DNA from: Litsea cubeba
Lineage: Eukaryota > Streptophyta > Magnoliopsida > Laurales > Lauraceae
Length of the DNA: 64,000 nt
Reading direction: 5' to 3'
Assembly: GCA_012931725.1 (NCBI GenBank)
Contig: CM022949.1
Span: 58,337,922 to 58,401,921 of the forward strand
In this document: positions 9,189 through 20,300 of the stretch, piece after piece
How positions within the stretch are numbered: position 1 is the first letter of the stretch
Layout of the letters: the number at the start of each line of letters is the position of its first letter
The notes under the pieces: generated by a model
The model's input: only the letters and a program-made list of their open reading frames with translations
Database searches by the model: none
Told to the model about the DNA's origin: nothing
Made by a program: the position numbers and the translations under genes

Positions 9189-11069
9189 TCAGGATATTTG
9201 CCTGACCTCGGCTTTCTGGAAATGAGACAGCAGTTTTTTCGCGAGGGCTAAGTAGGCCGCCATCCTGTCGTCCCTGGCCTGGTAGTCTCCAGCGAGCTGG
9301 CTAGTTACCAGCTGAGAATCGCTGAAGATCACCAGGTGCTGGGCTCCGAGGATTTGGGCGCTGTTCAACCCTGCTATCAGTGCTTCATACTCTGCCTCAT
9401 TGTTCGTCGCTTTGAAGTCCAGGGTGAAAGCCTGCTCTATGACCAGACCCTCTGGCGATTGGAGGACTATGCCGGCGCCAGCTCTCTTGGAGGTGGACGA
9501 TCCGTCGACAAAGATCTTCCCTGCCTGGGCGGGAGACTGTTCGACCTCGGTCACTTCTGGCTCGTGCCCTGTGCCCCCCAGTGCCGTGCCGGTCTGGGTC
9601 GGAGCCGAGTTGGGCGAAACGAACTCAACGATGAAGTCCGCCAGAATCTGGGCTTTGATCGCAGTTCGGGGACGGTACTGTATATCATACTGCCCCAGTT
9701 CAACTGCCCACTTTGATATTCGCCCTGAAAAGTCAGCCTTCTTGAATATTGAACGGAGTGGATGCTCCGTGATCACCACAATGGTGTGGGATTGGAAATA
9801 ATGGGAGAGCTTGCGGGAGGCACTGACGAGGGCCAACGCGAGCTTCTCCAATAAAAGGTACCTGGTCTCGGCATCGAGCAGGGTCTTGCTCGTATAATAA
9901 ATTGGTTTTTGAACTCCCTCGTCCTCCCTGATGAGGACGGAGCTCACTGCGTGATCCGAGACCGGAAGATATAAATACAAAACCTCCCCCGGAGTTGGGG
10001 TGGAGAGTAAGGGTTGTGACATCAAATAGGTTTTGAGCGCGGCCAATGCCTGGTCGCAGTCAGGGGTCCACTGGAATTTAAAATTTTTCTTTAGAAGCTG
10101 AAAGAAAGGCCTGCACTTATCTGATGACCGGCTGATGAAGCGATTGAGTGCTGCAGCCATTCCCGTGAGCTTCTGGACTTCTTTCGTGGTAGAGGGGCTC
10201 TGAATGCCCTGGATCGCGGTGATCTGGTCTGGATTGGCCTCTATCCCCCTCCGCGTTGCCAAGCTGCCGAGGAACTTGCCAGAGGCTACGCCGAAGGCGC
10301 ACTTGGAAGCATTTAGCTTGAGCTTGTACGCGCGAAGGATGTTGAAGACTTGGCCAAGATCCGCCAGGTGGTCGCTGGAGTGCACTGATTTGACGACCAT
10401 GTCGTCGATGTACACCTCTACCGTTCGGCCGAGCTGAGCCTGGAACATCTTTGTCACGAGGCGCTGATAGGTTGCCCCCGCGTTCTTTAGCCCGAAGGGC
10501 ATCACCTTGTAGCAGTAAGTGCCGCGGGGGGTTATGAATGACGTTTTCTCCTCGTCAGGCTCGTATAGTGGGATCTGGTGGTAGCCTCTGTAGGCGTCGA
10601 GGAAGCTCATTCGGTCGTGGCCAGCAGTGGCGTCGATCAGTTGGTCAATCTTTGGAAGGGGGAAACTATCTTTAGGGCAGGCCCTGTTCAAATCTGTGAA
10701 GTTCACGCACACCCTCCATTTACCAGTTTTCTTCTTGACCACCACCGTGTTGGCCAGCCAAACCGGGTACTGGACTTCCCGGATGGCTCCTGCCTTCAGC
10801 AGGTTGTCGACCTCTTCGACGACCGCGTCTGTCTGCTGGAGCCCTGTCCTTCGGGCCCTCTGCACTACTGGTTTGTGGTTGGGGTCCACATTTAGCTTGT
10901 GGCACATGACCTCGGGGTCGACCCCAGGCATTTCGCTCGGGCTCCAAGCAAAGACATCGACGTTCTGCATCAGGAACCTTGAGAGTTCGTCTCTCTCCTC
11001 GTCTGGCAGCTGGGTGCCGATTAGGCCTTTCTCGAATTCGGCGAGGTTGACGCGCTCTGGCTCTTTCAC
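9189..11069 (-). pseudogene. Reverse transcriptase, RNase H and second (archaeal-type) RNase H of the first Tat element
   Basis: Reverse transcriptase motifs include VCVNFTDLNRACPKDSFPLP, SFLDAYRGYHQI, MPFGLKNAGATYQR and the active site VYIDDMVVKS. The gypsy RNase H follows (SDHAVSSVL, then LSHYFQSHTIVVITEH). A second RNase H follows with IFVDGSSTSKRAG, NNEAEYEALIAGL and FSDSQLVTSQL. This dual arrangement is diagnostic of the Tat lineage. The frame ends at a TGA (9189-9191) where the second Tat element has a sense codon, so it is probably a C-to-T nonsense change. Upstream it is shifted by one base relative to the protease. Confidence 0.92.
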
Positions 11070-11480
11070 TGCTGGGACCAGCGGCCAGCATGCACTGCCT
11101 GGCCTGCTGCTGATCTCCCTCTACCGTGACCACTTCCATTTTGCCCTCCTTGTTCTCGAGGACGAACTTCAGCTTCTGGTGGAGGGAAGAAGGAACTGCT
11201 TCCAATTTGTGGAGCCACATTCTGCCCAAGATGACGTTGTAGGGAGAAGGGGCGTCCACGACCAGGAAGTCGGCCAACACGGAGGCTCCGCCGACTTGGG
11301 TTTCCAAGGTGATCCTACCCTTGGGATAGACTGGCGTGGCGGACAGCCCTAGCAAGGGCGCACGGACCTCCGTGAGGTCTGCTTCCGAGAGGTTCATTTT
11401 CTTGAAGCAATCGTAGTAGAGAACTCGGAAGAGCTGCCGGAGTCGACGAGGATCCTCTTCACGGTTAAGTCTCTTAGCTT
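11070..11480 (-). pseudogene. Aspartic protease of the first Tat element
   Basis: The retropepsin active site RILVDSGSSSE is visible near 11440. Further motifs are TPVYPKGRITLETQVGG and FLVVDAPSPYNVILGR. The domain is split by two frame changes: an apparent one-base loss just after the active site (about 11400-11420) and an apparent one-base gain at about 11085, just before the reverse transcriptase. The catalytic residue is kept, but a continuous protein cannot be read. Confidence 0.85.
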
Positions 11481-13460
11481 CATTGTCAGGAGCAGGGGGT
11501 CGTTGTGAGGGAGCTGGATTCCCTCTAGATCCTTATCTGAGAACGAGATTGCGGGTCGGTCGCGGCAGGCTCTCTTGGATGCCGGTGCGAGCTCGGCTTT
11601 CATCACCTCCTTCCCATGCGACGCTCGCCTGGCTTCGGCGCGGGCCCGCGAGCCTCCATGAGACGAGGGAGAGGGAACTGAGGACGCCAGATGGATCACG
11701 TTAATGATCTTCTCGGAGTCCTCACTGTCTGGCTCCCGAGCCGCGCTCTGGTGAACTCGGCCCTTGCTGCCGCCGACATCTTCTGCCTTGACGAACTCTG
11801 GAATGTGGCCTTCACTGGCTAGCTTCTCCAGGTACCACTTCAGAGACTTGCAGTCCTCGGTCTTGTGCCCGTTACCTTTGTGGTAGGAGCAGTAGAGCTT
11901 GCTTCGGCTGTCGGAGGTGGGCTCATTCCTCAAGGGCGGAGGCCACTTGAAGAACGGCTTGGTCTTTATCTTGCTCAGGATATGGTATATCGGCTCCTTG
12001 AAGACGACGTTGACGCTCTGATCGGCGCTGGTGGGAGGTCTGGGCCTCCAGGTGCCCCCAGACCGGGACGACGCAGGCTTCGCCGAACTGACGGCCCAGG
12101 CCTGCTTGGGCTCCTGCTTCTGAAAGGACCTCCCGCCTCTCTGCCGAGGCTGGCCGCTCTTGTGCTCGGGCTTCGGTCTTTCGTCCTCTTCCCGGGCCTG
12201 GATCTCATCTTCCTCCCGGGCGACGAAGCGCTTTATCCGGGACATTAGCGCTGGCATGGACTCTGGGGGGTCTCCGACCAAGTCCTTCTGGAGGTCGTGG
12301 CCGGGGATCAGGGCATGTTGGAAGGCGTAGATTGCTATCTCTTCCCTAGTGCCCTCGATCTGGCTGTAAACCGCCCAGAATCGTCGGGCGAACTTGGCGA
12401 GGGTCTCACCCTGCTTCATTCTCAGGGCGAGAAGGTCCCCTTCTTTCTTGGGGACGGCGCTGTAAGCTTGGAACTTCTTCAGAAATGAGAGCTGGAGCTC
12501 CTTCCAACTCGAAATCGACTTCTCTGGGAGGGCACAAAACCACTTCAGAGGGAGGTCACCCAAACTGGAGGAGAAGATCTTGCAGTTAAGGTGGCCCTCA
12601 TTTCCTCAGATGGACATCTTCTGGGAAAAGTGACGGAGGTGAGCGGATGGATCGGACAGTCCGTCGTAGGGGACGAACCGCGGGACGGAGAACCTTTTGG
12701 GCAAGGGGGTGCGCTCGATGTCTCTCGTGAAGGGCGAGGCCCCTAGATCAGTGTGGCCACAGATTTGCTTCTGGTCCCGCACGTCCAGGTTGCGCTGAAG
12801 AGCCAACCTGACGCGTTTGTCAAATCGCTCCTGCTCGTCGTCCTTTTCTAGAGTCTGGGCTCTTGACTTTCGCTTGGAGTGGTTCGGGCTGTGATGGCTA
12901 TGGGTTCGGCCATCGCGGCTACGATGACTTCGGCTGTTGCTCGAGCCTTCGTCACGGATCTGGCTTCGCTTGTGGTCCAGATGATTCATGAGATCCTCAC
13001 GAGGAGGCTGGGCTGCCCTGCTCGGGGCGTCCCCCCTCTTTCCCTGAGGATCAAAGACTTACCTCAACGAGGCAGCTTGCGCTGCTCTCAGCTGCTGCTG
13101 GAGCTCGCGGATTAACCGCTCCTGCTTCTGGAGGAGAGCATTTTGAGCTGCGACATCTCCTCCAGCGGCAGGAGGTTGAACTCGACGCGTTTCTTCCACG
13201 GCAACGGCTTTATCTTTGCGAGGACGCTCATGCCGACGCTCGTCGCGTCGGGGTGGCGTAACTTCGTCTGCTGAGAACGAGGCCTCGAGTCCTTCTTGGA
13301 GGGGGACTTCGACGTAAAGCTGCGAGCCTAAGCGGCCCTCGCCTGCAGATGCGCCATGCACCGTTCGGGAACACCCTTGAGGAGGGACATCTGCCGATGG
13401 TGCTGGCGGCTCGAGTGCTGCTCTCGAGGATTCTCCGCCCTTCCTAGCTTTCGGAGGCAT
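11481..13460 (-). pseudogene. gag: Gag of the first Tat element, with two in-frame stops
   Basis: Capsid precursor. The start ATG at 13460 is about 50 bases from the primer site (MPPKARKGGESS). A coiled-coil region (QKQERLIRELQQQLRAAQ) ends at TAA 13059-13061. The frame resumes in phase and is stopped again by TGA at 12606-12608, where the second Tat element has a Trp codon. Beyond is the retrotransposon gag domain (LPLKWFCALP, SSWKELQLSFLKKF) and a zinc-binding CSYHKGNGHKTEDC. The first stop lies inside GAGGTAAGT, a good splice donor, so splicing cannot be excluded. Confidence 0.88.
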
Positions 13461-13510
13461 GGCTTCTGGGAGATTGAGGTTGAGAAGGTTGGGAAGGTTG
13501 GGATATTACT

Positions 13511-13528
13511 TTCCCACAGACGGCGCCA
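13511..13528 (-). other. Primer-binding site of the first Tat element
   Basis: On minus the bases directly after the 5' LTR read TGGCGCCGTCTGTGGGAA, the primer-site type common in Tat-lineage gypsy elements. It fixes the element's orientation and marks 13531-14417 as the 5' LTR. Confidence 0.85.
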
Positions 13529-13530
13529 AT

Positions 13531-14417
13531 TGTAGGTGCAGAAAATAACGACCCACAATAACTGGGGAGCCTTAGAGGACTTATCCAAAGTGGTGATGAC
13601 TGGGTACCGTCCGAAAGCCTGAAAGAGAAGAGCAAACAGTCAGAGGACCCTGGCCTGGGCGGCGCAAGGCTCTCCGATGCCAAAGTCAGTGAATGAACTG
13701 GAACAATGGAAGGAGAGGAAGAAGAGAGGCAGAGTAACAGCTCTGTGGGTTGAATTGTGCGTACCTTGCATGTGGTATGAAGCTCTATTTTAGAGGCTTG
13801 GGTCGTATCTTTGGAGGATATCTTGGTGTGGGTCCCATGATTCGACTGGGAAGTCATGATCAGCCCACAAAGTAATAAATGTGGTCCAATCCAGCCCACT
13901 CTGCATTTAATGCCAGTCGGATCAGCCCACATCGCATTAAATGCGCGTCTTGTTGGGCCAGATTGTGTTGGGCGCCTTTGACGGTTGGGGTACCATCGGA
14001 TCCGCCCTCGGGCCTTGCCCTGATGTGGCTTCAGCCGCTGGATGCCGCCCTGTCAGTGATATGGCGAAGATTGTGGACGGCTGGATGTCGCATCTGTCTC
14101 ACTAGCTCGCGCCCCTATTCCTCCACGTGCCTGATGACGTGGGGGATGAGGGGTGCGAGTGGAGGTTCTTTCGTGCTTCGGCTTTCGTCCCGACTCCTTC
14201 AGCCGAGGTGGAGCTCTCAGCCGAGATGGGCACGTGGGGTAGCCGAGCTCGGCGCTAGCGGCCCGGAGCTGTTTGACTTCGGCTGAGGCCACTGCCCTGG
14301 TAGCCGGGGTGAGTTTGGTGCCACGTGGATGGCACGCGGATGGTTCGTGAGGATGCTTAGTCTCATCTGATGGCTATGATTAGCGTAATCCTGTAGTTCT
14401 GGAAATCTCCCCACACA
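13531..14417 (-). repeat. 5' LTR of the first Tat element (887 bp)
   Basis: Same TG...CA ends as the copy at 1739-2626, with about four differences noted: a one-base loss in the TATA box (13784-13792), A/G near 13820, C/T near 13880 and G/A near 14192. It is followed by more internal sequence rather than by flanking DNA. Confidence 0.95.
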
Positions 14418-15017
14418 ATTGCCCCCTAGCTTTTGACCTCTTAAGCGTCCTAGCCTTTAGTGGTCGAAAGCTAGAAAAACTCGTCTGGGGATGCGGCGAT
14501 CATTGCCTGGTGTCGTTTCAACTTTTCTGAAGCAATAAATGCTCTGCCCTGTCTGTCCTGGGAAGCGAGTCGACGGCTACACGCGTAGCCTCTTCACTGA
14601 TTGCGCTGTCTTATTGATGGAACGGGCGCGGATCGCAAAATCCATCCTTTCGAATTTCGAAAGTAGCGCGCGCCGAGGGTTCCCTTTCCATAAATAGGGT
14701 CGTCTTCTTCCTTTCTTGTTTCTGATTTCCTTTTGCCTTTGCCTTCATCTTCGATTTCTGCTCTGCTGCTCGAGATCTCTCTAGCGAGGACGACCATAGG
14801 ACGTGCCCGGATCTGTTCTTGAGTCGCCCCATTTGTCTCTGTAAGTTGCTTCGCGCCTCTGTGTAGCTTTTTCTTGGGGTTTCGCGACCTTTAGGGTTTA
14901 ACTTTGCTGTCACCCTTTCTAGATATGGGCACCCCTAGGTTCGATTTAGATACTGAAGAGGGCATAGCCAGATTTAGGGCCGCTTTCAATATTCCGGAGG
15001 GAGTCCTCCTCAAGCCG
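14418..15017 (-). mobile_element. Duplicated 3' internal segment of the Tat element
   Basis: Matches 2627-3226 almost base for base (one inserted base noted near 14486). It carries the polypurine tract, the antisense promoter and the first bases of the antisense gene. At 15017 it jumps into mid-LTR sequence. The join shares only about two bases (CG) with both parents, suggesting an end-joining type deletion. Confidence 0.9.
14925..15017 (+). pseudogene. Truncated 5' copy of the antisense gene
   Basis: The first 31 codons of the antisense gene, with its own TATA box and 5' UTR intron signals upstream, are repeated here. The frame then enters LTR sequence and stays open to 15440, giving a chance chimera of about 171 codons. 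Nothing suggests the fused part has a function. Confidence 0.7.
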
Positions 15018-15487
15018 TCTTGTTGGGCCAGATTGTGTTGGGCGCCTTTGATGATTGGGGTACCATCGGATCCGCCCTCGGGCCTTGCCCTGATGTGGCT
15101 TCAGCCGCTGGATGCCGCCCTGTCAGTGATATGGCGAAGATTGTGGACGGCTGGATGTCGCATCTGTCTCACTAGCTCGCGCCCCTATTCCTCCACGTGC
15201 CTGATGACGTGGGGGATGAGGGGTGCGAGTGGAGGTTCTTTCGTGCTTCGGCTTTCGTCCCGGCTCCTTCAGCCGAGGTGGAGCTCTCAGCCGAGATGGG
15301 CACGTGGGGTAGCCGAGCTCGGCGCTAGCGGCCCGGAGCTGTTTGACTTCGGCCGAGGCCACTGCCCTGGTAGCCGGGGTGAGTTTGGTGCCACGTGGAT
15401 GGCACGCGGATGGCTCGTGAGGATGCTTAGTCTCATCTGATGGCTATGATTAGCGTAATCCTGTAGTTCTGGAAATCTCCCCACACA
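15018..15487 (-). repeat. Truncated third LTR of the first Tat element
   Basis: Matches 2157-2626 with about four differences. It keeps the proper outer end CCACACA, followed by the target duplication ATATC. The first ~418 bp of the LTR are missing. Confidence 0.9.
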
Positions 15488-15492
15488 ATATC
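15488..15492. other. Target-site duplication ATATC, right copy
   Basis: Identical to 1734-1738 and directly adjacent to the end of the truncated third LTR. Confidence 0.85.
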
Positions 15493-15599
15493 TAATCTCA
15501 ATATTATTTGCACATGCATATGTGAAACTTTTGATCCTTCACTAATGTAACAGAATACTTACGATCCATGAACATTTGCAAGGGCTCACCAACTTTAAG
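15493..15599 (-). pseudogene. Copia pol 3' end remnant, part 2
   Basis: Continues the Copia remnant of 1570-1738 across the inserted Tat element. On minus it gives TLVKDQKFHICMCK, resembling the D/N-P-x-F-H-x-R-T-K region of Copia RNase H in a decayed form. It ends at the start of a Del-type LTR. Confidence 0.4.
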
Positions 15600-16477
15600 T
15601 GTAAGACCCCAACCCAGTTTATTGTGTTTTGCGCTAATTAAGTTGTGTGTTAGCTCTTTAATTGAGATTAGCGGATTTTGATTTAGGTTGTGGATTAGAA
15701 TAACTTTTCTATAGCTTTTGGGAGTTTTGAGAGCTCTTGAACTTAGTTTGACTCTTTGAGAGTCCCTAGGTTATTTTGTGTAAGTGTGGGGGTTATTCAC
15801 AATTATTAAACAATTCGTATTTTAACTTCTATTGATAGATCTAATTAGCCCGTACAACTTCCATTTTACTTCATCCCGTTCGAGACCCCAGAACCCAATT
15901 TTTCCCAACTTCATGGGCAAAATTATCTTTTTAAATAAATCTGGATACGATTTTCAATATCTCCAAACCATGAGAAATTTGTACTTTTCGAAATTAGATT
16001 TTATGAGGATCTTTTTCCCTTCCAAGACCCAGAAATCGATGTTTTAATCCCGAAAATTTTTAGTTAGTGGTGGGGCCTACACCCACCCTCTATATAAGCC
16101 CCCTCTCTCCCTCCTCTCTCCCAATTGTTCCAGCCGTGGGAGAGAGTGGAGCTCCAGTAACAAATTGGGCTTTTCCCCCTTTTTCTTCTTCTTCTTGCTC
16201 CTATCCCCAAATCCACCCTCAAATCATGCCAAAAGGGGAGATTTGATTTCACCTTCTTCTTCCCTATCATCCAAACTCTCCAGATTGATTTGAAATGCTA
16301 ACTGTTTTGGGAGATCTTCCAGTTTATTGCTATAGTTATATTGATTTTATGGCTACTCTCTCCTTGTTGCACTTTTAATTAGCTTTTGTAAATACATGCT
16401 TGTTGGTTTCTCCCGTTTATTCGAGGTTTCTATAAGTTATCAGATTTCTTGTTTCATGCCTAAGTGTGTTTTATTAT
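15600..16477 (+). repeat. Del/Tekay-type LTR A, 5' part, cut by the second Tat element
   Basis: Starts TGTAAGACCCCAACCC, like LTRs B and C here. It shares with them the segments around 'gttttgagagctcttga' and a sequence rich in 'cccag/gaaat'. A good TATA box (CTATATAAG) lies at 16090-16098. After 878 bp the second Tat element begins. The remainder is not found in the window. Confidence 0.7.
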
Positions 16478-17294
16478 TGTGTGGGGATGTTTTCTAAGGT
16501 GCCAAGATCACCGTTATCTTTAATGGGTCGAGCTAGCAAATCTAGCCACAACACCAACTAGAGCACGCCTCAGCATTGCTTCCGGGGCATCAACCGAGAT
16601 AGAATCCATTCCCGACCTTGACATCTCGGTACTGAGTCAGGTCAAGGTCGTCCCCGACCTCGGTCGCTCCCGACCTCGGCCGATCACGACCTCAATGTAT
16701 ATCCTGGCCTCGGTCATCCACCTCGGTAGTCCTGCCCCAAGGTCGGCCAAGGCAGATATTGAAGGACCAAACTCCTATATGTTAGCTCAATCATGTCATG
16801 GACACACGATGGGACAAGGGCCTAAGCAAGTAGGGTTCCTGGGCGATCCATGCCATCCATGATCTCTGATAGAACGGCATCCAGTGGCTGCCACAGAGCA
16901 TGGTTCGATTGGACTAGCATTTAATGAGAGATGGGCCGACAGGACTAGCATTTAATGAAGTATGGGCCGAAGGGACAGTATCACTCAAGTACTAAATCCA
17001 ATCATAAGGCCCTTTTTCACAAGTCAACTCCATCTCCTATAAATACAGAATCCAATTGCACTCCAAGGTATGGAAAAAGGATACACACTCTTACTCTACC
17101 AAATTTCATCTTCATCCTTTGTTCAGTTCTCAAACTAACTTAGGCATCGGAGAGCCTTGCGCTGCCTGCAGCCAGGGTCCTCTGACCATTTCTTTCCTCC
17201 CCTTTCAGGTTCCCAGATAATTTTCCACCATCAAAGGAGTATCAAGCTCATTCAAATCCTCTTTATTAAGTCCGTATCATTTTAGGCACTTACA
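16478..17294 (+). repeat. 5' LTR of the second Tat element (817 bp)
   Basis: Starts TGTGTGGGGATG and ends CTTACA, matching the end pattern of the first Tat LTR (TGTGTGGGGAG ... CTACA on its own strand). TATAAATA at 17038-17045 is a good TATA box. A cluster of GACCTCGGTC-like repeats lies at about 16655-16750. The five bases before it are ATTAT (16473-16477); the partner duplication is lost. Confidence 0.85.
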
Positions 17295-17296
17295 AT

Positions 17297-17314
17297 TGGC
17301 GCCATCTGTGGGAA
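17297..17314 (+). other. Primer-binding site of the second Tat element
   Basis: TGGCGCCATCTGTGGGAA lies two bases after the LTR and differs by one base from that of the first Tat element. Confidence 0.85.
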
Positions 17315-17337
17315 AGTATTAACTCAAAACCATCCTA

Positions 17338-20300
17338 AAAAACATCCAAAGTAAAGAAAGGCGGAGGATCATCTAAGAGACCACCACTACCTCCGTTTCC
17401 GGAATCCACTCCGACCGCTCCTCTTCAGGAGGGGCTCGGGGTGGGACCCGACGCAATCGTCATCGAAGAACTCCCCGAGGGACACCATTTCGTCCAACTC
17501 ACCGCTCGGGAGCCTCTGTCACCATCCTTTTCGTTCTCAAAGGAGGTGACAGAGCCCTCCTGGCCAAATGAGCCTCATCAGGAGCGTCCTCGAAAGGACA
17601 AATCCATAGCAGCAAGGAAGTCACACCATTCTCGTCACCAGACCCATGGTGACAACAACGATGATGATTCTCTCAATGCCGAGATCCGGGCACAAAACCT
17701 TACCCTCCAGGAGAAAGATAGATTGATTCAGCAGCTCCAACGACAGCTTCAGCAGCAGCTTGGGCATAAAACAAAACCTGGGGCTCAACCTTTCAAAGGT
17801 AGGCTAACTCATCGGACCGAGCACTACCTCAGACAACACCTTGATCACAAAAGGCATTGACGAGCTCAGGACGAAGGCTCCAGTTACAGCCACTCCAAGA
17901 GGAGGTCTGTAAGACCCCGACCCCCAATTTTTGGGTTTTGTGTTATTTTAATTATTTTTTTTCTTTTTAAGTAAGATTAGTAGTGGGTTTGACTTAGTTT
18001 TTGAAGTTGATAGATTTTTCTTAACTTTGGAGATTTTAAGGACCGTTGACTTTGGTTTGACCCGGCCTTTGTGAAATGTATTTTTGTGATAAATTATTCT
18101 TGAATTCTAAAAACTCTAATTTTTATTCCTTCTGACTCATTTTATCGATCTTAACAGCTTTCATGTTTTATCCGTTTGGATTTGAGACTCAGATATTGCG
18201 TTTTCCGAGAAAAATGGCAAAAATGAGATTTTACACTAAATCTGTACCTGAGTTTTGAAAATTTCATAAATTGGGGAAAATATACTTTTTGGGAACTAGA
18301 TATTTCAATGATTGATTTTGTCTTCTTCGTCGATCTCGTCCGAGGCCCGCAAGACCATGTTTTAACCATTTTAAGTTTCAGCTGAATGGGCCCCGTTTTC
18401 AAGCTACTTAATAAGTTGTCTTCCACCTCACCCATGTTCACAATCTTTTTTCCTGCAACTTCTTGGCCTAGGGCTGGGAAGAGAAAACCCTCTTTTTCCC
18501 TAAGCTTGTTTCTCTTGGATCTAAGGCTAGGAAGCTCCAAATCTCAATCCGATTTCACCATTTTCTTCCTCTCATCTCAAGCTTTTGATTGCTACTATCT
18601 CCTTGGAAGTTCCAGCTGAATCTCCACCATTTCTTCTTCATTTTTCCTTGTTTGGACAGCCATTGGTAAGAGCTTGAACCCATCTCTTTCATGGAGTTCT
18701 TTTAGCTCTCAAAGAGCCCTTTTCTCTAACTTTCAAACCCATTTTTGAAATGGGGGTCTTTGGTGACCAAAATGTGATTTTTGTGTGTTCCATTTTTTGG
18801 ACTTTTGTGTAGATTTTGTGGATCACCTGTTGAATGGAGATTGTGAGAGTTTTGCTTAGCATTGGGACTAAGGCAAGTGATCTTTATAGGTTTTGTAAGC
18901 ATGCATATGATTATTTGCATTCTATGCTCTAATTTCTTATTTTTTATGTTTTAAATTCATAACCCATGTCATGTTTAAGTTATTGAATGTTAATCTCAGT
19001 TTTTCTCTTCATGCATTGAGATTATTGAGTATTCCAAATCTATGGAATTCAGCTTTTGATTCACAAGTTATGTTAAGTTCAGTTTTAGATTATGTTGATG
19101 AATGATTTGGTGAAGGAATGATTCAAGTTATGAAATGCATGGTTCAAATGGTTTTGTGTATGGTTTAAAATGTTTGAAATTATCCCTAGGAGAGCATGGT
19201 GGCTCAGGGAATGCAGGTTGATTCAGAAATAAGAAGAAAGGAATGAAGAAAGGGAGAAAAGTTGTGAAAAATTTGACTTGAAACGCACTGTCCGTGCATT
19301 GTCGGTCAACCATCGGCTAGCTGTCAACTAGCCGAACCGAGAGCTAACCGAATTATGTCGGATCCATTTCCCGAGACCTGCATCGCGTTTGGGACTTGTC
19401 GGTCAACTTGCGGCTAACCGAACTTCACTTTTCGGCTCGCCGACAGCCAACCAAGTCCCATTTCGGTCGCTTTTCCTGAGAGCTACATGTCTCTATTTTT
19501 TTTATCCAGCGGTCAGCTATTGGTCAGCTGGCGGCTAGCCGACATACCCCACCTCGGCTAGTCGACAGGTGACCGAGAGCTGACCGAAATTACCAAAAGC
19601 CCTGTTTTTTGAAGGATTTCTATGGGACTGAAAACTAGAATATGCTAAAGATTTTTTAACTTGACATTGTGCATATGAAATCTGAAATACTTTCTTAACT
19701 TTGGAGGCACAAATCCATTTTATTTTTTCGGTATTTGGATTTCAATTACACAAGGGTCAACGAATGGTCTTAACATATGCTTGATAGACTTTGTTTTCGA
19801 ACCTCGTTTTGATACAAGAAATATCATCGTGTATTGTTTTGAATTTCAAGTACAAGCTCGTTTAAGAAATTATTTCAAGAAAAATAGTCGTTCTCTCGCT
19901 TTGAAATTTCAAGTACAAGTTTGTCTGAATATTTGTTTTTAAGAATAAACAAGGGGACTACTTTCGTGCTTTTGACATATTACTAGTTCATGCTATCGTG
20001 TCTTGTCTTGCTTTCATCGTCCACCTTGTGCGTGGTCGATGAGGAAAATATAAGAACTCGGTCCAGGCGGTGCCCTTAACCATGGGACGAAGCGTGTCAA
20101 CAACGGGCTTCAAACGGCGAGTCTTTACTAGCTTGACAAGTAGTTTTCCCCTTTTTTTGTGTGATTTATCTCGCAAGTATATTTTGTCCCGTGCATTCAT
20201 GAATTTAAGTAAATACCACTGAGCTTGGACCGCCCCTTCAGCCTGATCCATTGTCCGGGGGTCCATAAACTTGTGGACTGTCTGCATACTAGTCGTGTAT

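Larger units (their letters stand above)
1739..15487 (-). mobile_element. Ty3/gypsy Tat-lineage LTR retrotransposon with three LTRs
   Basis: A complete gypsy element read on minus: 5' LTR (13531-14417), primer site (13511-13528), gag, protease, reverse transcriptase, RNase H, a second RNase H, integrase, a 76-bp tandem repeat, an opposite-strand gene, polypurine tract and 3' LTR (1739-2626). The second RNase H and the extra gene between integrase and 3' LTR are hallmarks of the Tat/Ogre lineage. Beyond the 5' LTR there is another 600 bp of internal sequence (14418-15017) and a truncated third LTR (15018-15487). The whole is flanked by ATATC. The gag-pol frame has three stops and two frameshifts. 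Confidence 0.93.

Noticed and set aside
10204..11352. Long plus-strand frames opposite the Tat reverse transcriptase and protease
   Set aside because: They mirror the real minus-strand coding region and encode no known motif.
13055..13065. Intron in Tat gag using the GAGGTAAGT donor at the first stop
   Set aside because: The second Tat element has no equivalent donor, and no convincing acceptor with restored frame was found; a nonsense change is simpler.
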